Below, in pieces: positions 35,753 through 44,795 of a stretch of DNA of 64,000 nt. Origin of the DNA: Pseudomonas antarctica (GTDB taxonomy: Bacteria; Pseudomonadota; Gammaproteobacteria; Pseudomonadales; Pseudomonadaceae); contig NZ_CP015600.1 in assembly GCF_001647715.1 (NCBI RefSeq), positions 2,728,001 to 2,792,000 of the forward strand, written 5' to 3'. Under the pieces are notes generated by a model, which ran no database searches, had not been told where the DNA came from, and was given only the letters and a program-made list of their open reading frames with translations. Each line of letters begins with the position of its first letter. Position 1 is the stretch's first letter. The translations under genes were made by a program, and so were the position numbers.

Positions 35753-37339
35753 TTGTTCAAAAAACACGCATGTTACTTGAGCATTTGCCTGCTCGTTGCA
35801 CCACTGGTCGCGACAGCTGATGAGCTGCCGGTGGACGCTGTGCCGCCCGTTTCAATCAGCCCGATGCAACAGGCCCTCGCGCAGTTACCCAGCGTGTGCC
35901 CAGGCCTTGCCCCACAAATAGACGCAGCGGCCCAATTGCGCCTGCAAGCGTTTTACCAGCAGCAGGGTGATAGTCCGCTGTGGTCAGCCGATGATCGCCG
36001 CCAAGCCTTGCAAGCCCAATTGCGGATGCTGGCTGACGATGGCCTGGACCCCACCCACTATAGCCTGCCCGCAACAGACGCCACGGCCAACGTGCTGTGC
36101 AGCGACATCGGCACCAGCCAGCAATACCTGCAAGCCCTGCAGGACTTGCACTACGGGCGTTTGCAGCAGTCGCGATTCGAGCCACTGTGGCATTCCCAAC
36201 CACCGCTCCATGACCCCAATGCCGAAGTGCTGGCCTTCGCCGCGACTGGCCTGCACGACCTGGCCCAGGCGTTTGACCAGGCGCGCCCCAGCGCCGATCT
36301 CTACCGCAGTTTGCGCAGTACGTATGCCACCGTGCGCCTGCAACCTTTGCCCCATTGGGACCCGGTCGCCGGCGGCCCGTTGCTGCGTCCCGGCATGGAA
36401 GACCCGCGTGTGCCCGAACTGGCGCGGCGTCTTTACAACGGCGGGTACCTGGCCAAAGTGCCAGCCGGCAACGGCACGCAATACCGTGACGAGCTGGTCA
36501 AGGCGGTCAAGGCCTTCCAGCTCAGCCACTCGTTGCAGGCAGACGGTGTGATTGGTGCCGGCACCGTGGCCGAGCTCAACATCAGCCCGGCGATGCGCCG
36601 CGACCAGCTGCGCATCAACCTCGAACGTTTCCGTTGGCTGGCCCAGGACCTGGAGCCCGAAGGGGTGGTGGTCAACGTCGCGGCCGCACAACTGAGCGTT
36701 TATCAGAGCGGTATCCCGGTGTGGCAAACCCGCTTGCAAGTCGGGCGGGCCGAGCGTCAGACGCCGTTGCTCAAGTCACGGATTACCCGGCTGACGCTCA
36801 ACCCCACCTGGACCATCCCGCCTACCATCATGCGTGAGGACAAGCTCCCGGCCATCCGCCTCAACCCCGAATACCTGCGCCAACAAAACCTGCAAGTGCT
36901 CGATGCCCAAGGTCACCCACTCACGGCCGACCAGGTGGATTGGTCGCGCCCCGGCAATATTCTCCTGCGCCAGGAAGCCGGCCCGCGCAACCCGCTGGGC
37001 AAGATCGTGATGCGCTTTCCCAACCCGTACTCGGTCTACCTGCATGACACGCCGAGCCAGCCATTGTTCACCAAAGGCCCGCGCGCGTTCAGTTCGGGGT
37101 GTGTGCGGGTTGAGCAGCCCATGCTGCTGCGCGACTTACTGGTAACCCCGGCCGAACGCACGCGCACCGATGAGTTGCTGGCTACCGGCGTGACCCATGA
37201 ATTCCGGCTGGCCACGCCCGTGCCGGTGCTGTTGGGTTACTGGACAGTGGAGGTCGACCGCCAGGGCGGGCTGCTGTACGCGCCGGATATTTATGGGCGT
37301 GACCCGGTGTTGATGAAGGCAATGGGGGCATTGCTCTAA
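35753..37339 (+). CDS. L,D-transpeptidase, YcbB (LdtD)-type
   Basis: The 528-residue protein starts at TTG 35753 with GGAG about 9 nt upstream, which gives a proper signal peptide (CYLSICLLVAPLVATA). It has a scaffold region, a peptidoglycan-binding domain (KAVKAFQLSHSLQADGVIG, near residue 260) and a C-terminal YkuD domain with FSSGCVRVEQP; C450 is the nucleophile. It forms 3-3 crosslinks between meso-DAP residues. The end overlaps the convergent kinase-like gene by 4 nt. Confidence 0.9.
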   Translation: MFKKHACYLSICLLVAPLVATADELPVDAVPPVSISPMQQALAQLPSVCPGLAPQIDAAAQLRLQAFYQQQGDSPLWSADDRRQALQAQLRMLADDGLDPTHYSLPATDATANVLCSDIGTSQQYLQALQDLHYGRLQQSRFEPLWHSQPPLHDPNAEVLAFAATGLHDLAQAFDQARPSADLYRSLRSTYATVRLQPLPHWDPVAGGPLLRPGMEDPRVPELARRLYNGGYLAKVPAGNGTQYRDELVKAVKAFQLSHSLQADGVIGAGTVAELNISPAMRRDQLRINLERFRWLAQDLEPEGVVVNVAAAQLSVYQSGIPVWQTRLQVGRAERQTPLLKSRITRLTLNPTWTIPPTIMREDKLPAIRLNPEYLRQQNLQVLDAQGHPLTADQVDWSRPGNILLRQEAGPRNPLGKIVMRFPNPYSVYLHDTPSQPLFTKGPRAFSSGCVRVEQPMLLRDLLVTPAERTRTDELLATGVTHEFRLATPVPVLLGYWTVEVDRQGGLLYAPDIYGRDPVLMKAMGALL

Positions 37340-37833
37340 GCAATATGCGCCAAGATCCGGGTGACAGCCTGATCCGCTGTCATCAGCGCGGTGTCGAGCG
37401 TCAACGGCTGTTCTTCCCAGGCCTCGTACTCATGCGCTGAGACGGATTGCCAAGTGGGAGGTACCAGCCCGGGAATATCCCCAGCGCGGCTTTCCACCCG
37501 GCGTTGGTGTTCGTGTTGATCAGAACACACCACCTGGATATTCACCCACTCAACATCGGCTGCCGCCGCCACGGCTTTCCACGCATCCCGGCTTTCCTTG
37601 ACCGGGTTCACGCCGTCCGCAATCACCGTCTGCCCCAAGCGCAAATTGCTCAGCGCCAGCGCATTCGCCACGCTGTAGCCGCTGGCGCCGACATCGCCGG
37701 CCAGTACCGCCGACTCCCGCAGCGCCTGCTCGATCACATCGATGCGCAGGTACACCGCGCGGGTGCGCCGCGCCAGTTCACGGGCAATCGTGGTTTTGCC
37801 GGTGCCAGGCAGGCCGCTGAATACAATTAGCAT
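37336..37833 (-). CDS. P-loop small-molecule kinase-like ATPase
   Basis: The 165-residue protein starts MLIVFSGLPGTGKTTIARELA, a Walker A motif at residues 7-15, then YLRIDVIEQ and a C-terminal lid with RRVESR. It belongs to the AAA_33/APH(P)-like kinase group; the phosphate acceptor is unknown. Confidence 0.85.
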   Translation of the reverse strand: MLIVFSGLPGTGKTTIARELARRTRAVYLRIDVIEQALRESAVLAGDVGASGYSVANALALSNLRLGQTVIADGVNPVKESRDAWKAVAAAADVEWVNIQVVCSDQHEHQRRVESRAGDIPGLVPPTWQSVSAHEYEAWEEQPLTLDTALMTADQAVTRILAHIA

Positions 37834-37875
37834 GGTCCATCCTTTGAAGAGAGAACCCGGCCAGTCTAGCCGCGC

Positions 37876-38916
37876 TTACTGCAAATAGCAGGCGCTGATC
37901 CAGTCCGCCGGGTGCGCTGACAATTGCGTCGCCGTGGGCAGATAGCGCTTGTCCAGTTGCGCGGCCAGCCAGAACAGCGTCGCGCTGCTTTTGGGTTCCC
38001 AGGTGCCGCTGTAACCGGCTTCGCCCACGGCGGCGCGGTCTTTGTCGAACTGCACGTGGGTGTGCACGAACTCCTGATGGCTGCGTTGACCATTGGCATA
38101 GGGCACCAGCCAGTCCAGCGCGGCGCCCAGGGAAGCACCATTGGCCTTGAGGTTCAGCCAGTCGCCACCGTAGGGCTTGGCCGCCAGCGCGGCTTGCACC
38201 AGGGGCTCAAGGTCGTAGACCACGTAATGCAGGGCGTCACGGTCCTGGAAGTCGGTGACCGAACCGTCGGGCAGGATGTTGTCGGCAACCTGCTGTTTAA
38301 ATAATTGATGGGCTTGCTCGAGCATGGCCTGGTCGCCGAGGGCGGCGGCGGCCACGGTGACCAACTTGACGCGATGGCTCTGCCAGTTATTGGTCTGGGT
38401 ACCTTTTTTCTGCCCGTGGAATTGCTGGATATGCGCGATATAGCCGTTGCCCAGCGTGCTGATCAAGCGGCGGCTGGCCGCGCGGGTTTCCAGGCGCAAG
38501 TGATCGGCAGTCAGCGCGTAGGCATTGATCAGCATATCGAGGTTGGTTTCGTCGATGGGGTTGAAGTCCGGCTGATACACGTCGGCCCATGCGGCGAGGT
38601 AGTCGTCGACTTGTTTGAGGTAACGCGGGTCGCCGCTCAACCGCCAGGCCAGCGCCGCCTGGCGCATCACCGGCCAGTCTTTCTCGGCGGCGATGCTTTG
38701 CGCGCGGATGCCCTGGTTTGGCAGCGTGCCTTCGGTGTGTAAATGGGGCAACGGCGCGGGCGGGTCGGCCAGGTGCCGTTGGGCGGCGGCCAGCAGCGCT
38801 TTGGCCGTCGAGTTCGAAGCGGCCGGCTGGCACAGGTTCGGTGTTTGCGCAGCCGCCATGGCCGCGTGGGAAAGCACGGCCAGCAGTGCGGTTAAGGCGA
38901 CGGTGGTGGTTTTCAT
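37876..38916 (-). CDS. Alginate lyase family protein
   Basis: The 346-residue protein has a signal peptide (MKTTTVALTALLAVLSHAAMA) and an all-alpha PF05426-type fold with the segments TNNWQSHRVKLVTVAAAALGD and DRDALHYVVYDLEPLVQAAL. Lyases of this family cleave poly-mannuronate. The usual catalytic NNH/Y pattern is only partly visible (NNWQSH), so activity should be tested. ATG 38916 is chosen for its signal peptide. No alginate biosynthesis gene is adjacent. Confidence 0.82.
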   Translation of the reverse strand: MKTTTVALTALLAVLSHAAMAAAQTPNLCQPAASNSTAKALLAAAQRHLADPPAPLPHLHTEGTLPNQGIRAQSIAAEKDWPVMRQAALAWRLSGDPRYLKQVDDYLAAWADVYQPDFNPIDETNLDMLINAYALTADHLRLETRAASRRLISTLGNGYIAHIQQFHGQKKGTQTNNWQSHRVKLVTVAAAALGDQAMLEQAHQLFKQQVADNILPDGSVTDFQDRDALHYVVYDLEPLVQAALAAKPYGGDWLNLKANGASLGAALDWLVPYANGQRSHQEFVHTHVQFDKDRAAVGEAGYSGTWEPKSSATLFWLAAQLDKRYLPTATQLSAHPADWISACYLQ

Positions 38917-39025
38917 GGCGGGCTCTGCCGGACGGGATCGCGCCCACGCTAGCACGCAGCCGAATCGGGGTTGATGAAACTCCCGTATGCTTGCCTGCCA
39001 ACCCTGCTCGAATCCAAAACAGCCC

Positions 39026-39829
39026 ATGACCTTGCCCTTCGTGAAGATGCATGCCCATGGCGACGATTTCATCATCATCGACCGCCGCGGTCAGGACGAC
39101 CCGATTACCGCGCAGGTCGCCCGTCGCCTGGGTGACCGCCATACCGGCATCGGTTTCAACCAACTGGCTGTGGTACTCGACTGCACCGACGCCGCCGCGC
39201 GTATCAAGTTCTGGAACCCCAATGGCACACCGCTGCAAACCTGCGGCAGCGCCACCCGGGGCGTGGCCGACCGCTTGATGCATGAAACCGGCTGTCAGTC
39301 GGTGGTATTGCGCACCGACCGGGGCTTGTTGACCTGTGTGCGGGCGGCGGGGCAGCAGGTGTCAGTGAATATGGGCGCCCCTTCACTGGACTGGTCGGCA
39401 GTGCCGCTGGCCGAGGCAATGGACACCCGCACCTTGCCCATCGACGGCGCGCCTGCGGCGTGCAGCATGGGCAACCCGCACTGCACGTATTTCGTGGATG
39501 ACCTCACCGCCTTTGATGTGGCGGCCCAGGGCGCAGCGCTGGAAACTCATCCGTTGTTCCCGGCCAAGACCAATGTGCATTTCGTGCAGGTGCTGGACCG
39601 TCGGCATATCCGCCTGCGCATCTGGGAGCGTGGCGGTGGCGTGCCGCTGGGCTCCGGTTCGTGCTGCTGCGGGGCGGTGGTCAATGGGATCCGGCGCGGG
39701 TTGCTCGATGATACGGTGCACGTGCAGTGCGACGGCGGGGCGGTCACCGTGCAGTGGGACGGGCAGGGCGGCGTGATCCTGACCGGCAGCGTGGAGCCGA
39801 TCATGCAGGGCGCGGCCTACGTGCTCTAG
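39026..39829 (+). CDS. Diaminopimelate epimerase-like protein with altered catalytic motif
   Basis: The 267-residue DapF-superfamily protein begins MTLPFVKMHAHGDDFIIIDR. The first catalytic Cys is kept as C73 in PLQTCGSATRG. In the second site the canonical ET-x-A-C-G-S-G is replaced by VPLGSGSC, so the second catalytic Cys aligns with S210 (an alternative Cys cluster C213-C215 follows). The residues flanking the second site also differ. It is therefore probably a paralogue with different chemistry, for example an amino-acid racemase- or dehydratase-like enzyme. I do not use the symbol dapF. Confidence 0.75.
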   Translation: MTLPFVKMHAHGDDFIIIDRRGQDDPITAQVARRLGDRHTGIGFNQLAVVLDCTDAAARIKFWNPNGTPLQTCGSATRGVADRLMHETGCQSVVLRTDRGLLTCVRAAGQQVSVNMGAPSLDWSAVPLAEAMDTRTLPIDGAPAACSMGNPHCTYFVDDLTAFDVAAQGAALETHPLFPAKTNVHFVQVLDRRHIRLRIWERGGGVPLGSGSCCCGAVVNGIRRGLLDDTVHVQCDGGAVTVQWDGQGGVILTGSVEPIMQGAAYVL

Positions 39830-40959
39830 AACGTCACGGTAAAGGTTGTACCGGTGTTCTCGCAGGAACTCACTGCCACATCGCCACCGTGCGCCTTGGC
39901 CAGTTCGCGCACGATATACAGGCCCAAGCCCACGCTGCGCACCTCGCTGCCCTGGTCGGTGCCACGGGTCATGGGCTCGAACAGCCCGGCCAGCAGGGTT
40001 TCAGGAATTACCGCACCGTAGTTGTGCACCGCCACTTCGCAGCCCTTGTCGGCCAGGCGCGAGGTGATGGTGATCGGCAGGAGTAAGTCGCCATACGCCA
40101 CGCTGTTGGCGACCAGATTGCCGATGACCTGCTGCACACGGTCGGCATCCAGGCACGCAACTCCCGTGCCTTCGGTGTGGTGCTTCAACGTGGCATTGGG
40201 GAAAGCCATGCGCAGTTCATCGACGGCGTGTTGAATCACCGCGTGCAGGTCCAACGAGGTGGTCTTGATGCTGATGCCGTGGCCGACCCTGGCCTGGGTG
40301 AAGTCCAGCAAGTCGGCGATCATCCGTTGCGCGCGCTCGGACGACTGGGAGATATGGCCCAGCAACTGGCGTTCCTTGGACGTGCGCTCGCTACGGCTGA
40401 GAAAGTCGGACGCCATACGGATGGCCGTGAGGGGGTTCTTCAAGTCGTGGCTGACAATCGCCATCATCTGCTCGGCAAACAAGGCACGGCGCTGGGCGAC
40501 TGCGTAGGCTTCGCTCAGCTCGGCCTGGGCCTGCTGCAGCGCCATTTCGGCAGTGGTTCTTTGTTGCAGCAAGGCTTCGGCGAGCTTGCGCGCATTGAGC
40601 AGCTCGCGTTCGTACTTGTCGCGGTCGGTGGTGCCGAACAACGCCAGGTCATGCACCACGGCATCTGCCTGATCGCGCTTGCTGGCGTTAAGCAGGACGG
40701 TCACCTTGTGCCCGTCGTGGTGCAGCATGTCGAGCTTTACCTCGCTGACACTGCCATGCATGCGCAACATCGGCGCCAGGTGGGTCTGGTGGAAAATCCG
40801 CCCGCCCATGGTCAGCAGGTCCTGGAAACGCCGCCCATGCAACTCGGCGTTGCTCAACCCCAGCCATTCCCCGAGTCGTGCGTTGGCACGCAGGATCGTG
40901 CCGTCCTCAGCGGTGACGGCCAGGGCACAGGCGGCGCTGTCGAACAAATCAGCCGGCAT
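39826..40959 (-). CDS. PAS-domain sensor histidine kinase
   Basis: The 377-residue soluble protein has an N-terminal PAS domain (about residues 1-110), a coiled coil, a HisKA domain with H171 in MAIVSHDLKNPLTAIR, and an ATPase domain with NLVANSVAYG (N box) and SVGLGLYIVRELAKAHGG (G2). The G1 region HNYGAVIPETLL is degenerate. No membrane segment or response regulator gene is adjacent. Its start overlaps the end of the RsbQ-like gene by 11 nt, so the two are coupled. Confidence 0.88.
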   Translation of the reverse strand: MPADLFDSAACALAVTAEDGTILRANARLGEWLGLSNAELHGRRFQDLLTMGGRIFHQTHLAPMLRMHGSVSEVKLDMLHHDGHKVTVLLNASKRDQADAVVHDLALFGTTDRDKYERELLNARKLAEALLQQRTTAEMALQQAQAELSEAYAVAQRRALFAEQMMAIVSHDLKNPLTAIRMASDFLSRSERTSKERQLLGHISQSSERAQRMIADLLDFTQARVGHGISIKTTSLDLHAVIQHAVDELRMAFPNATLKHHTEGTGVACLDADRVQQVIGNLVANSVAYGDLLLPITITSRLADKGCEVAVHNYGAVIPETLLAGLFEPMTRGTDQGSEVRSVGLGLYIVRELAKAHGGDVAVSSCENTGTTFTVTF

Positions 40960-41761
40960 GGGCCACCCACGGCCCCAGGAAATTTTCCATTGCCGCCGCG
41001 CAGGCCTGCGGCGCGCTCATGTGCGGGCAATGGCCGACGTTGTCTACCAGGCAAAAGGTGCTGTTGGGGAGCACGCTGTGCAGGTACTCACCCACGACTA
41101 CCGGGGCGATCAGATCGTCGCTCGATTGCAGGATCAATACGGGTGTGGTCAGGCCGGCCACGTCCTGACGGTTATCGGACATGAAGGTCACTCGCGCAAA
41201 TTGCTTGGCGATATCGGGTTCGGTGCGGCAGAAACTGTCGCTGAGTTCGGCGCTCAACCCTGGTTGTCCGTGTGCGCCCATGATCACCGGGGCCATGGCG
41301 CTGGACCAGCCGAGGTAGTTGCTGTCGAGGGTGTCGAGCAGGTCGTCGATATCACTGCGCTTGAAACCACCGACATAATCCACGTCATCAATGTAGCGTG
41401 GCGAAGGGCCGATCATCACATGGGCGGCGATACGGCCGGGCGCGAGGCGGTCGGCGAGGGTGCCAATCATGGCGCTGACCGAATGGCTGACCAGAATCAC
41501 CGGGCCGCTGGCGAAGGCGTCGATAATCTCGTTCAAGTCGTGGGCGTAGCCATCCAGCGCACTGTATTTGGCCTTGTCGAACGCACTGACATCCGACAAC
41601 CCGGCGCCGACGAGGTCGTAAAGCACCACGCGAAAGCGGTTGATAAATGGCGGCGCGAGGTAATTCCACATCGCCTGATTGCAGCCGAAACCATGGGAGA
41701 ACACCAGGGTCGCCGACCCGCTGCCCATCACACTGACGTTGTTGCGATGTTTCAGGTTCAT
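40949..41761 (-). CDS. RsbQ-like alpha/beta hydrolase
   Basis: The 270-residue protein matches RsbQ, the hydrolase that activates the PAS-containing RsbP phosphatase in Bacillus. A nucleophile S94 lies in VSHSVSAM, an acid Asp in LILQSSDDLIAP and a His in VGHCPHMSAP; the opening is NNVSVMGSGSATLVFSHGFGCNQAMW. Such enzymes bind or hydrolyse a small hydrophobic ligand (karrikin receptors share the fold). It is upstream of, and overlaps, a PAS histidine kinase gene. Confidence 0.88.
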   Translation of the reverse strand: MNLKHRNNVSVMGSGSATLVFSHGFGCNQAMWNYLAPPFINRFRVVLYDLVGAGLSDVSAFDKAKYSALDGYAHDLNEIIDAFASGPVILVSHSVSAMIGTLADRLAPGRIAAHVMIGPSPRYIDDVDYVGGFKRSDIDDLLDTLDSNYLGWSSAMAPVIMGAHGQPGLSAELSDSFCRTEPDIAKQFARVTFMSDNRQDVAGLTTPVLILQSSDDLIAPVVVGEYLHSVLPNSTFCLVDNVGHCPHMSAPQACAAAMENFLGPWVAHAG

Positions 41762-41894
41762 GGCGTTCTCATAGGTGGCATTTTGCTATGTTGGCGTAAT
41801 GAGCAGTTTAAATAGTCACAGGCGCGGGGTCACGCGTTATAGCGCCGATAAGGTAAAGTCAGTGCCTTCAGGAAGAAATTTTAGGTAACAAAGT

Positions 41895-43103
41895 ATGAGG
41901 CTGTTTTTGCGGCAATCTGTTTTGAGTCTGCTGGCCTTACTCGTTGTTGGCCTGTTCAACACGGCCCTGGCCGACACCTCGCCAATCAAGGTGACCCTCG
42001 ACCAGCGGGTGATCGACCTTACCAATACGCTGGACACCGGCACCACCGATCGCCTGAAATCTCAGCTCGCTGCCCTGGAGCAACGCAAAGGTGCGCAAGT
42101 TGCCGTGCTGCTGGTGCCCACCACCGGCGGCGCGAGCATCGAAGACTTCGCCAATCAACTGTTCCGCGCTTGGAAACTGGGGCGCAAGGACGTCAATGAC
42201 GGCATCCTGCTGGTGGTCGCCAAGAGTGACCACAAGGTGCGCATCGAAGTGGGCTACGGCCTGGAAGGCACCGTCACTGACCTGCTGGCGCATCGCATTA
42301 TCGAAGAACACATTACCCCGGCGTTTCGCCAGGGCGACTACGTGGGCGGGATTCAACAGGCGGTCAACGATCTGACGGTGCTGGTAGACGGAGGCGACCT
42401 GCCCAACGTGGCCGAGCCGGGGATTAATCATCAAGCGATCGCGGTGTTGCTGGCGTTCATCGCCGGTGCCGTTGGCGGTGTGCTGATCGCTGCCGGCAAA
42501 CTGCACTGGCGACTGGCGTTGATTGCCACGCTGGTGGTGACGGTGCTACTGGCGATTTATGGTGGCGGCCGGGACTGGCCGATCTACCTGTTGGTCTTGC
42601 CGCTGACCCTGCTGATTGGTGGTGCGACCTTCGGTGCGCTGTGGATGGCGCGCGCGGTGTTTTACAGCGTAATCGGGCTGCTGGCTTACATCGTCGGGGT
42701 ATTGGTGGCGGATCGGTTAATGGACGTCAGCTTGATCCATTGGCTGGTATGGCCATTAGGCGGCGCTTTGATTCTGGGTCTGTACGCGGGGCTGTTTTTC
42801 GTCATCAAGGCGTCCTGGAAAAACAGCCCGCGCTTCTTTCTCGTACGTGCCTTGGTGGTCGTGGCGATTTATGTGATGGCCGGTTGGCTATTGGGGCGCG
42901 GTTACCAGGGCTGGATAGTCGCGATACCGGTGGCCTCTTTCGCAGCGTTTATTCTCTTTGTGCAGAGCATTGCAAGTTCAGGCTCAGGCGGCGGTAGCGG
43001 TTCGAGCGACAGCAGCTCAAGTTCCAGTAGCTCAAGTTCCGACAGCAGTTCGTCCGGTGGCGGCGGTTCCAGTGGCGGCGGCGGGGCGTCGGGCAGTTGG
43101 TAA
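41895..43103 (+). CDS. TPM-domain membrane protein (YgcG-like)
   Basis: The 402-residue protein has a signal peptide (ending NTALA), an N-terminal TPM domain (about residues 30-155, with DGILLVVAKSDHKVRIEVGYGLEG), five to six membrane spans (about residues 180-360) and a low-complexity tail of Ser and Gly ending SGGGGASGSW. TPM proteins are known in photosystem or membrane-protein repair and phosphatase-like roles; the bacterial function is unknown. Confidence 0.85.
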   Translation: MRLFLRQSVLSLLALLVVGLFNTALADTSPIKVTLDQRVIDLTNTLDTGTTDRLKSQLAALEQRKGAQVAVLLVPTTGGASIEDFANQLFRAWKLGRKDVNDGILLVVAKSDHKVRIEVGYGLEGTVTDLLAHRIIEEHITPAFRQGDYVGGIQQAVNDLTVLVDGGDLPNVAEPGINHQAIAVLLAFIAGAVGGVLIAAGKLHWRLALIATLVVTVLLAIYGGGRDWPIYLLVLPLTLLIGGATFGALWMARAVFYSVIGLLAYIVGVLVADRLMDVSLIHWLVWPLGGALILGLYAGLFFVIKASWKNSPRFFLVRALVVVAIYVMAGWLLGRGYQGWIVAIPVASFAAFILFVQSIASSGSGGGSGSSDSSSSSSSSSSDSSSSGGGGSSGGGGASGSW

Positions 43104-43108
43104 CGCGG

Positions 43109-43522
43109 CTAGCATGGTTTGTAGCCTACCCATCCGTTGAAACTGAAGCCTGCGTAGAGCAGTTCCACGCCTTCGAACCCGGCGTCCTGCATCAGGGCTG
43201 CATTCTGCTCGGGTGACCGCACCGGCAGTTGCGCACTGATCGCCGTAATCGCCGTTCGGCATCCGCCGCCGGCACCCCCGAGTCCACTGCAAACGCCGCA
43301 TAGCGCTTCAACGCCTACAAAACGCCAGCTCGGTTCTGCGTCGGCAAACCGTTTCAACTCCAAGCCGCCCCCAGCGCCCAGCACTAGCCCATTGCCTGTG
43401 GCGGGAACCTGTTCGCGCAGCAGCACGGTGGTCATGCGTTGCAAGCCATCGAAACCCCGCACCAGGCGCACAGGCCCCTCGGCGTAGCGAGCGACGGCAT
43501 CGGGGTTGGAAAAAAAGCTCAT
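43109..43522 (-). pseudogene. Class I SAM-dependent methyltransferase gene with internal deletion
   Basis: The 137-residue frame starts like a complete methyltransferase (MSFFSNPDAVARYAEGP, then the SAM-binding LVLGAGGGLELKRFADAE). It breaks off in the Rossmann fold near residue 75 (FVGVEALCGVCSGLGG) and resumes at what looks like the C-terminal end of the family (PVRSPEQNAALMQDAGFEGVELLYAGF). Most of the catalytic core is gone, so it is unlikely to be active. Confidence 0.7.
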
Positions 43523-43644
43523 GCAGGGTTCCTGCGGGTTGGGCGAGGGATAAACGCTACTGTGGCAATTTGGCAGTGGCAATTGCAGTCACCTGTATTC
43601 ATGGTAAAACGTCGATCTTCAGGACCCCACAGCACGGAGGCTCA

Positions 43645-44190
43645 ATGGCTGCTGCCATCACCCCAGAAATCACGCTTCGTAATGCCATTCCCGAGGACGC
43701 CTTATGCATTGGCGTGCTGGGTATGCAGGTCTTTCTGGATACCTACGCGACACAGGGTATTCGCAGCTCGATTGCCAATGAAGCGCTGCAGGCCTTTGCG
43801 CCGCAGACCATCGCCCAACTGATGGCGCAGCCAGACATCTCGCTGGTGGTGGCTGAGTCGAACGGCCATCTCGTGGGCTTTGCTCAGGTCAAACTCACCG
43901 CCAGCCATTCGATGATCAAGGCGTCTGACGTTGCCGAACTGCAACGCCTGTATATCCAGGAGCGATTTACCGGCCTGGGTATTGGCTATCAGTTGCTGCA
44001 AGCGGCAGAGCACCGCGCCAAGCTTGGCGGCGCCTCGTTATTGTGGGCGACCGTGTGGGTGGGCAATGAACGCGCGTTGGGTTTTTACCCTCGGCGCGGT
44101 TATGAGGTGCTGGGTTCACCGACGTATACCTTTCAGGGGGAAACCCATGGGAATCGCCTGTTTGGTAAAGCCCTGATGCCCAACGCGTGA
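43645..44190 (+). CDS. GNAT-family N-acetyltransferase
   Basis: The 181-residue protein has acetyl-CoA-binding features LQRLYIQERFTGLGIGYQLLQAAEHRA and LGFYPRRGYEVLGSPTY. ATG 43645 follows GGAGG by 4 nt. It is next to, but divergent from, the broken methyltransferase gene. The substrate is unknown. Confidence 0.88.
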   Translation: MAAAITPEITLRNAIPEDALCIGVLGMQVFLDTYATQGIRSSIANEALQAFAPQTIAQLMAQPDISLVVAESNGHLVGFAQVKLTASHSMIKASDVAELQRLYIQERFTGLGIGYQLLQAAEHRAKLGGASLLWATVWVGNERALGFYPRRGYEVLGSPTYTFQGETHGNRLFGKALMPNA

Positions 44191-44194
44191 GGGC

Positions 44195-44689
44195 TCACGG
44201 CAGGATGATGTAGGCGTTCTGCTGGATGATCGGCTGGTGCGAGCCTTGCACCAGGTGAACATAGCGACCGTCCACCAGATCAATGGGCAGGCAGTCGTCA
44301 ATGTCCATCACGCCATCGGTGTGGGCCTGGGACCAGTGCTGCAACATCTGCCGCTGCCCCTTGCGCTTGGCTTCCTGCTTGTCACGGGCGACCACCAGCA
44401 GGTAATGATGAGCCTCGCCAAAAGCGTGGGTTTCATAGCCGCCGAGGTTGATGAAGTACAGGTGCTGCGCACCGGCAGGTGGCGCCATCTGGCTGAGTTC
44501 GACTTTCCAGCCGTCGACGCCATCGACGGCCATCCACGCATCAATGTGCACACCTTTCGGGCTGCCGAACCAGCCGTCGCGTAATTGTGCGTAGGTGTGT
44601 TGCAGTGTATCCGCGACTGCGAATACCACATCGTGAACTTCGATTTTAGCCCGTGGGTGCTTGCCCCCGAGCATGACGACAAACAGCAT
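44195..44689 (-). CDS. DUF1543-family protein
   Basis: The 164-residue protein opens MLFVVMLGGKHPRAKIEVHD and contains YAQLRDGWFGSPKGVHID and VDGWKVEL, landmarks of the DUF1543 family; a second similar domain follows in the C-terminal half (HYLLVVARDKQEAKRKG). Function is unknown. It converges with the acetyltransferase gene. Confidence 0.85.
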   Translation of the reverse strand: MLFVVMLGGKHPRAKIEVHDVVFAVADTLQHTYAQLRDGWFGSPKGVHIDAWMAVDGVDGWKVELSQMAPPAGAQHLYFINLGGYETHAFGEAHHYLLVVARDKQEAKRKGQRQMLQHWSQAHTDGVMDIDDCLPIDLVDGRYVHLVQGSHQPIIQQNAYIILP

Positions 44690-44795
44690 TGCAGGTCCGT
44701 CCTGGCGACTTGGAAAAGGCTAACCATACTTCGATTGAACCCTTTTGTCCGGTCAGTGCCACACTGTTAATCCGCGAACTCATCAGGAGGTTGTT

